Positions 58,090 to 64,000 of a DNA stretch of 64,000 bases are shown here, piece by piece. Below the pieces are notes generated by a model. That model saw only the letters and a list, made by a program, of their open reading frames with translations. It ran no database searches and was not told the origin of the DNA. A program made the position numbers and the translations under genes. How positions within the stretch are numbered: position 1 is the first letter of the stretch; every line of letters starts with the position of its first letter. Origin of the DNA: Bradyrhizobium nitroreducens (lineage in GTDB: Bacteria; Pseudomonadota; Alphaproteobacteria; Rhizobiales; Xanthobacteraceae); the NCBI RefSeq assembly GCF_002776695.1, contig NZ_LFJC01000003.1:1085006-1149005 (forward strand), written 5' to 3'.

Positions 58090-59016
58090 ATGTCCAAGAG
58101 TCCGAACGGCGCCGCAACGCCCGCCTCGATCGTTGACGCCCTGAAGGCCGTCGCCGGCAATCCGCCGAAGGTCCGCGCGAGCTTCGCCAAGGGCTGGTGC
58201 GTTCGCGGCACCTACACCCCGTCGGACCGGGCGGGGGAAGTCACGCGATCGCAGAGCTTTACGAAACCATCGCGCGTTCTGGCTCGCTTCTCGGTAGGCG
58301 GCGGCAATCCTGCCGTCGCTGACACCAACAATCTGGTGCTGCGCGGCTTCAGCTTCAAGCTCGGCGACGACGATCATCGCTCCGACATTCTCGTGGAGAG
58401 CGCGCCCGTGCATTTTGCGCGAACGCTGGACCAGATGCAGGCTTTCCTCGAGGCCCGCATCCCGGGGCCGGACGGCAAGGCTGACATGGCGAAGGTCAAG
58501 GCCTTCTCGGCGGCCAACCCCGAGACGCTCAATCAGGCGAGCTATGTCGCCGCACGACGGCTGCCCGGAAGCTTTGCCGGCACGACCTATTGGGGCGTGC
58601 ATGCCTTTCCGGCAACGAACGAGCAAGGCGAGAGGCGCTTCATCAAGTTCAAAATCGTCCCGACCGGCGGCGAGATCACGCGGGGCGAGGACGAAGCGAG
58701 GGGGAAGCCAGCCGACTTCCTGCGCGCCGATCTGGGCACACGCATCGCTGCAGGCCATGTCCGCTTCAACGTGATGGCCCTGCTCGACCGCCCCGGCGAT
58801 CCCGTCATGGACGTGACCATGCGCTGGCCGGACGAGGACAGCCGCGACGAGGTGCGGCTGGGCACGATCGTGATCACGGGGCTCGAACCGGACCAGGCCT
58901 GCGACGGCTCCATCTTCAATCCGGCCAATCTCGCCGACGGCATCGGCTACCCACCGGACGAGATCTTTGCGGCGCGGCGCGCGGCCTACACCGTCTCGCT
59001 CGCCAAGCGTCGCTGA
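58090..59016 (+). CDS. Catalase-related haem protein with the distal His replaced
   Basis: The 308-residue protein belongs to the catalase-like peroxidase family: VLARFSVGGGNPAVADTNNLVLRGFSFKLGDDDHRSDILVESAPVHFARTLDQ in parts, and a proximal RRAAYTVSLAKRR with the haem-ligand Tyr. Where family members normally have HAKG near the start, this one reads RASFAKGWCVRGTYTPS, so the distal His is Phe. It has no signal peptide. GAAGG precedes the ATG. It may bind haem but lack ordinary catalase chemistry. It is convergent with an AraC regulator. Confidence 0.83.
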   Translation: MSKSPNGAATPASIVDALKAVAGNPPKVRASFAKGWCVRGTYTPSDRAGEVTRSQSFTKPSRVLARFSVGGGNPAVADTNNLVLRGFSFKLGDDDHRSDILVESAPVHFARTLDQMQAFLEARIPGPDGKADMAKVKAFSAANPETLNQASYVAARRLPGSFAGTTYWGVHAFPATNEQGERRFIKFKIVPTGGEITRGEDEARGKPADFLRADLGTRIAAGHVRFNVMALLDRPGDPVMDVTMRWPDEDSRDEVRLGTIVITGLEPDQACDGSIFNPANLADGIGYPPDEIFAARRAAYTVSLAKRR

Positions 59017-59035
59017 GGACGGAAGCCGCCCGGCT

Positions 59036-59968
59036 TCACGTTTCGCCGCTCGGAGCACCGAGCGCCTCGCGGCGCCAGACGGCCGGGCTGACGCCGGCGA
59101 TCGACGAAAACACCCGCGTGAAGTGACTCTGGTTGGCGAACCCGGCCGAGATCGCGATCTCCGACAGCGGCAGGTCGCGGACGCTCATCAATTGCTTGGC
59201 GGCCTTCACGCGCTGATGCAGCAGCCATTGGTGCGGCGGCAGGCCGACCGAGATTCGAAATGCGCGCGAGAAATGGCTGACCGACAGGTCGAGCTCGGCC
59301 GCGACCTTCTGCAACGACAGCTTGCCGCCGAGATCCGACTCCAGCCTCTCGCAGGCGCGCTTCGCCTGCCATGGCGCGAGACCGCCACGCGCGAGCGCGG
59401 ACGTGCGCTGAAGCCCGCCATAGGCCTGGGCGACATGAGCGGTCAACCCCAGCATCATGTGGTCGATGAAGAGCTGGTTGGCCTCGTCCGGCCTGCGCAG
59501 GCCTTCCTGCAGCGATGCACCGATGTGGCGAATGATTCCATCATCATGCCCGACGCCGACCTGGCAGTCGAGCTCGTCGACCCGAGGCACCTTGCTCTGT
59601 TCGGCGATGCTGTCGAGCGCCGAGCGCGGAATGTAGAAGAACAGCGAGTGGAACGGCTTGTCGATCACGTAGCGCGGGTCGCGCTTGAGGTCATAGAGAT
59701 AGGTCGCGCCGGCGCGAACGTCCGCCTTCATGACGGACTTGCCGCGCTCCCAGAGCTCGCAATCCGGGTAGTCGTGCAGCTTCAGGCTGACCAGAAAGGC
59801 ATCTTCGGCCGCCAGCGAACCGGAGAGGCCGGGCACCGGGCGGTCGTTCCGTGTTTCGGTGACCGCGAGCTCGGCGCTGCGCAGCGAGCGCGCGACCAGC
59901 GCGGGCGGCGCATCCTTCAAACGCAGGAACTGCCCAAGCCTCTGCCCGTAGGCGCCTGCCTGTGCCAT
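59036..59968 (-). CDS. AraC-family transcriptional regulator
   Basis: The 310-residue protein has an N-terminal sensory domain and a C-terminal double helix-turn-helix (about 210-305): KLSLQKVAAELDLSVSHFSRAFRISVGLPPHQWL and LSEIAISAGFANQSHFTRVFSSIAGVSP. GAAGGAC precedes the ATG at 59968. It is transcribed toward the catalase-like gene and away from bamA's 3' end. Its target is not evident; the neighbouring catalase-like gene is a guess. Confidence 0.88.
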   Translation of the reverse strand: MAQAGAYGQRLGQFLRLKDAPPALVARSLRSAELAVTETRNDRPVPGLSGSLAAEDAFLVSLKLHDYPDCELWERGKSVMKADVRAGATYLYDLKRDPRYVIDKPFHSLFFYIPRSALDSIAEQSKVPRVDELDCQVGVGHDDGIIRHIGASLQEGLRRPDEANQLFIDHMMLGLTAHVAQAYGGLQRTSALARGGLAPWQAKRACERLESDLGGKLSLQKVAAELDLSVSHFSRAFRISVGLPPHQWLLHQRVKAAKQLMSVRDLPLSEIAISAGFANQSHFTRVFSSIAGVSPAVWRREALGAPSGET

Positions 59969-60138
59969 CGGAATCGTCCTTCTGTGGAAGCTCAAATGCA
60001 GGCCACAGGGTCCCGCCATCTGCGGAAACCATTATCGGATATCCGCCAATAGCTGTCCACGCTCACGCGCGGCAAGCTCATCACGGGTTTTCACAAATGC
60101 ACGATAGATGCCGCGGCGTCCCGCGGCCGCGCCGCCCG

Positions 60139-62652
60139 CTAGAACGAGGTGCCGCCGCCGAACCTGAACTCCTGGACGATGTCGTACTTGCCCTTCGTGA
60201 TCGGCACGGCGTAGTCGAAGCGCAGCGGTCCGAACGGGGAGGCCCAGATCAGACCGACGCCGACCGACGAGCGCACCGTGCTGCTGTCGTCATATTGCAG
60301 TCCGCAGGTCGGGCACGCCTTGGTGTTGACCTCGCCCGTGGCCGTCCACGACGTCGGCCCCTGATAGCCCCAGAGCGAGCCGGCATCGGCATAGACCGCA
60401 CCCTTCAGGCCGACCTCCTTGGGCAGGAACCAGAACGGCATCTGCAGCTCCATCGACGCGCCCCAATATTTCGTGCCGCCGAGCGCATCGCCGTTGGAGC
60501 CGTAATTGTAGTAGGTGATGTCGCGCGGACCGATCCCGTTCGAAGCGAAGCCGCGCACCAGGTTCGGGCCCATCTGGAAATGATCCAGCATGCGCAGATC
60601 CTGGCTGCCGAGCTTGCTGAGAACGCCGCCCTGGAGATGGATCACGCTGACGATGTCGGAGACGAGCGGCGTGTAATATTTGGTGTCCAGCACGGTCTTC
60701 AGATAGGTGACGTCGCCGCCGACGCCGGCGAAATCCTGCCGGAAGTCGACCAGCAATCCGTCCGTCGGGTTCTTGGTGTTGTCGAGCGTGTTGTAGCTCA
60801 GCGTATAGCCGAGCGCCGACGTCCAGGTCGCGCCGTTCGCCAGCTCCTTGCGGACCGGCAGACTCGACTCGCCATCGCCATAGCAGCCGTAGCCATAGAC
60901 GCCGGAATCCGTGCCATTGGTCGGGTCCACGCCGCCCAGAACATTCTTGATGTAGGCCGGCGTCGGGTTGAAGGCCAGCGAGGAGTTCGACGCGTTGTTG
61001 TTGCAGTTGTTGTAGGCGCTGGCGAGCGTGATGCTCTGCTGATAGAGCGAGTAGCGGAGCTGGAGCGAGAGGTCCTCGCGCAGGGCAAGGCCAATGCGCG
61101 GGGAGAAGCCGAGCGTGGTCACGCCGTAGCTCGTATAGCTGTTCGATTTCTGCTGCTTCCAATAGGTATCGAATCCGAGCGCCATCCGATAGTCGAGCAG
61201 ATAGGGCTCGACGAACGACAGCGATATTCCCCGTGAATACTGGCCGTAACTTACCGACGCCTTGGCGTAGAGCCCCTTGCCGAGCAAATTGCGCTCGGAG
61301 ATCGAGACTTCGGCCAGCGCGCCGTCGGACGTGGAATAGCCGCCCGAGATCGAGAAGTCGCCGGTCGATTTCTCTTCCATGTCGACGATCAGGATCACGC
61401 GGTCGCTGGAGGAACCGGGCTCGGTGACGATCTTGACGCTCTTGAAGTAATCGAGGTTCTTCAGCCGGCGCTCGGCGCGGTCGACCAGCGCGCGGTTGTA
61501 GGCATCTCCCTCCGAGAGGTCGAATTCGCGGCGGATCACGTAGTCGCGCGTACGGGTGTTGCCGCGCAAGGTGATGCGCTCGATATAGGTTCGCGGCCCT
61601 TCGTCGACATTGAAGACGATGGAGACGGTGTGCGCCTCGAAATTGCGATCGCCGCCGGGACGGACCACGGCGAAGGCATAACCGCGGCGCGAGGCCTCGA
61701 TCTGCATCTCTTCGGTCGACTTCTCGACCAGCTCGACGTTGTAGAGCGAGCCGGCGCTGACGCGCGAATAGGTGCGAAGCGTGCCCGTGTCGAAATTGGG
61801 AATGCTGGAGCGGAACTCGACGGAGCCGACGCGATATTGGGCGCCTTCCTCGATCTTGAAGGTGACGTCGAAGCCTTTCTTCTCCGGATCGTATTCGGTG
61901 AGCGCGGCGACGACCTGGACGTCGGCAAAACCATTCTTGAGGTAGAAGCGGCGGATCAGGTCGCGGTCAGCCTCGACGCGATCGGGATCGTAGATGTCGT
62001 TGCTGGCGAGGAAGCTGAGCAGGTTGCTCTCGCGCGTCTTGATGACGTCGCGCAGGCGCGAGGCCGAGAAGGCGCTGTTGCCGATGAACTCGACCGACTT
62101 GACCGAGGTCTTGGCTCCCTCCTCGACCGTGAAGATGAGATCGACGCGGTTGTTCGGCTGCTCGATGATCTCCGGCGTGACGCGGACGTCGTAGCGGCCG
62201 GAGCGCCGGTAGATTTCAGCGATGCGCAGCGTGTCCGACTGCACCAGCGCGCGCGAGAACGTGCCGCGCGGCTTGGACTGGATTTCCGCCGAGAGCTGCT
62301 CGTCCTTGATCTTCTTGTTGCCCTCGAAGGCGATGCGGCCGATGACGGCATTCTCGACCACCGACACCACGATGCGGCCGCCGGATTGACTGATCTTGAC
62401 GTCCTGGAACAGACCGGTCGCGATCAACGCCTTGAGCCCGTCATCGACGGCGGATTGATCCAGGCGCCCGCCCGGGCCGGGCCTGAAATAGGAGCGGACC
62501 GTCTCGGCCTCGACGCGGCGGTTACCCTCGACCACGATCGTCTCCACGACTTGCGCGGATGCCGGCTGCGGCAACAGCACGACCGGAATTGAACCCGCAA
62601 CCGATAAACCACTCATTGCCACCGCGATCAGCAAGGCCCGCAACACCGACAT
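60139..62652 (-). CDS. bamA: Outer membrane protein assembly factor BamA
   Basis: The 837-residue protein has a signal peptide ending QPASAQ, five POTRA domains (first VVETIVVEGNRRVEAETVRSYF, about residues 35-430) and a 16-strand barrel. The barrel includes GSQDLRMLDHFQMGPNLVRGFASNGIGPRD with the (V/I)RGF lid motif, and the protein ends in a terminal Phe (FRFGGGTSF). It inserts beta-barrel proteins into the outer membrane. GAGGTG precedes the ATG at 62652. The usual neighbours rseP, lpxD and fabZ are absent, so this may be a second copy. Confidence 0.92.
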   Translation of the reverse strand: MSVLRALLIAVAMSGLSVAGSIPVVLLPQPASAQVVETIVVEGNRRVEAETVRSYFRPGPGGRLDQSAVDDGLKALIATGLFQDVKISQSGGRIVVSVVENAVIGRIAFEGNKKIKDEQLSAEIQSKPRGTFSRALVQSDTLRIAEIYRRSGRYDVRVTPEIIEQPNNRVDLIFTVEEGAKTSVKSVEFIGNSAFSASRLRDVIKTRESNLLSFLASNDIYDPDRVEADRDLIRRFYLKNGFADVQVVAALTEYDPEKKGFDVTFKIEEGAQYRVGSVEFRSSIPNFDTGTLRTYSRVSAGSLYNVELVEKSTEEMQIEASRRGYAFAVVRPGGDRNFEAHTVSIVFNVDEGPRTYIERITLRGNTRTRDYVIRREFDLSEGDAYNRALVDRAERRLKNLDYFKSVKIVTEPGSSSDRVILIVDMEEKSTGDFSISGGYSTSDGALAEVSISERNLLGKGLYAKASVSYGQYSRGISLSFVEPYLLDYRMALGFDTYWKQQKSNSYTSYGVTTLGFSPRIGLALREDLSLQLRYSLYQQSITLASAYNNCNNNASNSSLAFNPTPAYIKNVLGGVDPTNGTDSGVYGYGCYGDGESSLPVRKELANGATWTSALGYTLSYNTLDNTKNPTDGLLVDFRQDFAGVGGDVTYLKTVLDTKYYTPLVSDIVSVIHLQGGVLSKLGSQDLRMLDHFQMGPNLVRGFASNGIGPRDITYYNYGSNGDALGGTKYWGASMELQMPFWFLPKEVGLKGAVYADAGSLWGYQGPTSWTATGEVNTKACPTCGLQYDDSSTVRSSVGVGLIWASPFGPLRFDYAVPITKGKYDIVQEFRFGGGTSF

Positions 62653-62947
62653 TCCACACCTCAAGAGCACCCTGCTGCTCTGAAACGAAACGGCTGTGGC
62701 CGTGGTGTGGCTTTGAGATTGCTGGACTGTTTCCGCTCGTTGAATTTGATTGACGGATCAGCCGTGTGATTGCGGTCGTCATGACGACCGCACGCGCCTT
62801 GCAGCACGAATGTCCGGCGTCCCGCCCCCTGACGCGCGGTTCGACCGTGCGAGCGCGCAGCAACATTGCGCAACGCCTGAATTCTTTACAGCCTCTCGAG
62901 CCGGTGCGAGAGGCGATGGCATCAGGAATTCGCATGGGTATTTGCCG

Positions 62948-63316
62948 ATGAATGCGCTTGTTACGACCAGCACGGTGCTGGCTGCCCTCCTCGCCTCGAC
63001 TTTCGGCGCACATGGCGCAACCAGCGGCAAGCGCGATCGACAACTGACGACGCCGAATACGGTCTACGAGTACGGCCCGCGCGGCCCCAACCGGTCCTAC
63101 CAGTCCGGCCCACGCACGCGCATCTATGTGAGCAAGCGATCGTGGCTGGACGGCGGAACGGAGGTCCTTCCGGGCGAGCGCAAGTTCACCGACTATGCCT
63201 TCCCGCCCGGCGCCTCGTTCGCACGCAGCAACAACAACCGGCCGCTCGACCGGCAGCCATTGAGCCCGGATTCGGACCTCGGCGGATTCGCGCAGCGAAT
63301 TCCGATTTCGTGGTGA
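62948..63316 (+). CDS. Small secreted protein of unknown function
   Basis: The 122-residue product has a signal peptide ending GAHGA. The mature part is rich in Arg, Tyr, Pro and Gly (NTVYEYGPRGPNRSYQSGPR, RIYVSKRSWLDGGTEVLPGERKFTDYAFPPG). It is divergent from bamA. No cysteines or known domain are seen; a cell-envelope role is only suggested by the leader and neighbour. Confidence 0.5.
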   Translation: MNALVTTSTVLAALLASTFGAHGATSGKRDRQLTTPNTVYEYGPRGPNRSYQSGPRTRIYVSKRSWLDGGTEVLPGERKFTDYAFPPGASFARSNNNRPLDRQPLSPDSDLGGFAQRIPISW

Positions 63317-63322
63317 GCGGAC

Positions 63323-63488
63323 CTCTCGTGTCCCGGACAAGCCGCGGCGCCTCCTGGCGTTGCGGCGCAGAGCCGGGACCCAGGCGGCACCGGAGGTCGC
63401 GGTGAGATGGGCCCCGGCTCTGCAGCGCACCGCACCTGTCGATGCTTTGCATCGCCGAGCGTGCTGCGCTGCGTCCGTGGCACGAGAG
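63323..63488. repeat. Intergenic palindromic repeat element
   Basis: The element is bounded by CTCTCGTG and CACGAGAG and contains inner inverted pairs around CAGAGCCGGGACCC and GGGCCCCGGCTCTGC. This composite is of a type dispersed between genes in Bradyrhizobium. No gene is present. Confidence 0.65.
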
Positions 63489-63560
63489 CGGAGTGTAGCG
63501 CGCTCTTTCCAAGTCATCGTTGCGATGCTCCCCTGCATATTCCGGCGGCGGTGCGGTAGA

Positions 63561-63641
63561 GTGGGCAAAGGCGCACAGCGCCGTGCCCACGATCTCCATC
63601 CATAAGCAACAAAGGCGTGGGCACGCTGCGCTTTGCCCACC
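63561..63641. repeat. Intergenic palindromic repeat (GTGGGCAAAG type)
   Basis: GTGGGCAAAGGCGCACAGCG and its near-complement GCTGCGCTTTGCCCAC flank an inner CGTGCCCACG / GCGTGGGCAC pair. It is a dispersed rhizobial repeat by design. Confidence 0.65.
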
Positions 63642-63682
63642 TACGAGATCGAGCTCGTGACACGCAGCTCAGCTCGCAGACT

Positions 63683-63803
63683 GTCATTCCCCGCGAAGGC
63701 GGGGAATCCAGTACGCCGCGGCTTATCGGTTCGATCACTGCAGCCTCTGGAATACTGGATCGCCCGATCCTAGTGCGCAATTGCGCACTGGCCGGGCGAT
63801 GAC
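63683..63803. repeat. Intergenic repeat (GTCATTCCCCGCG ... GGGCGATGAC) with an 18-base perfect palindrome
   Basis: The left part, GTCATTCCCCGCGAAGGCGG then GGAATCCAGTA, pairs loosely with the right part, TGGAATACTGGA ... CCGGGCGATGAC. AGTGCGCAATTGCGCACT (63772-63789) is perfectly self-complementary. From 63804 to the window end I see no gene. Confidence 0.65.
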
Positions 63804-64000
63804 GCTGAGTGTGTGGTGATAGACACGGCTTCGCAGCCTCGCGGCGCATTTCGCCCGAGCTTTGCTTGGTATCGCTACCCTCTTGAGCCAAGAGGGCGCA
63901 GGGAAGGCCGGGTGCCGACTGGCACCCGCGGTCTGCTGCGCGAAAGGCACGCGCAAAAAAGACCGCACAGCAGCATACAGGTGTCGCCGATCACTCGGCC

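Noticed and set aside
63735..63968. Open frame on the minus strand in the last 300 bases
   Set aside because: It overlaps the dispersed repeat, has unusual composition and no ribosome site.

Overview
The window looks like chromosome of a Bradyrhizobium-type alphaproteobacterium. It is GC-rich with many GTG and TTG starts. It carries the xoxF-cytochrome c-flhA-gfa order known from Bradyrhizobium, a BJP-1-like metallo-beta-lactamase, and short palindromic intergenic repeats of a type common in that genus. I saw no transposase, phage gene, CRISPR array, rRNA or tRNA.

Region 1 (1-26.3 kb) is a lanthanide/PQQ alcohol-oxidation island. On the left are the end of a CXXCW-motif protein, xoxJ, a zinc metallohydrolase and a SoxYZ-like carrier (the 'quinoprotein relay' set). 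An orphan NitT/TauT-type ABC importer, small secreted proteins and an outer-membrane barrel follow. Next come three features that are easy to miss: a 26-residue pqqA, a lanmodulin gene (lanM), and a quinoprotein alcohol dehydrogenase with its own cytochrome c and binding protein. An AraC-type regulator then faces xoxF-xoxG-flhA-gfa, which oxidises methanol to formaldehyde and on through glutathione-bound intermediates to S-formylglutathione. The island closes with a molybdenum hydroxylase pair and a Rieske protein plus a third quinoprotein dehydrogenase. All three dehydrogenases carry the extra Asp typical of lanthanide enzymes.

Region 2 (26.5-37.4 kb) is mixed. It holds a truncated haemoglobin, 3-hydroxyacyl-CoA dehydrogenase, a lone pstS, convergent tungstate-type tupB/tupA without an ATPase, small secreted proteins, a long acidic Ala-rich protein, a TonB-receptor stub, a metallo-beta-lactamase with a stop codon in its signal peptide, and a GGDEF-EAL membrane protein.

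Region 3 (37.4-46.7 kb) is one minus-strand operon encoding a three-subunit molybdenum hydroxylase and a complete branched-chain-type ABC importer. A TetR-type regulator is divergent from it, and two related palindromic operators lie between them.

Region 4 (46.7-57.9 kb) is histidine utilisation: hutI-hutH-hutU leftward and hutF-hutC rightward around a perfect 20-bp palindrome. An ABC importer, an M20-type amidohydrolase and a phosphoribosyltransferase follow. hutG is absent, so how formylglutamate is deformylated is open.

Region 5 (58-64 kb) has a catalase-like protein without the usual distal His, an AraC regulator, a BamA homologue away from its usual neighbours, a small secreted protein and a block of intergenic repeats.
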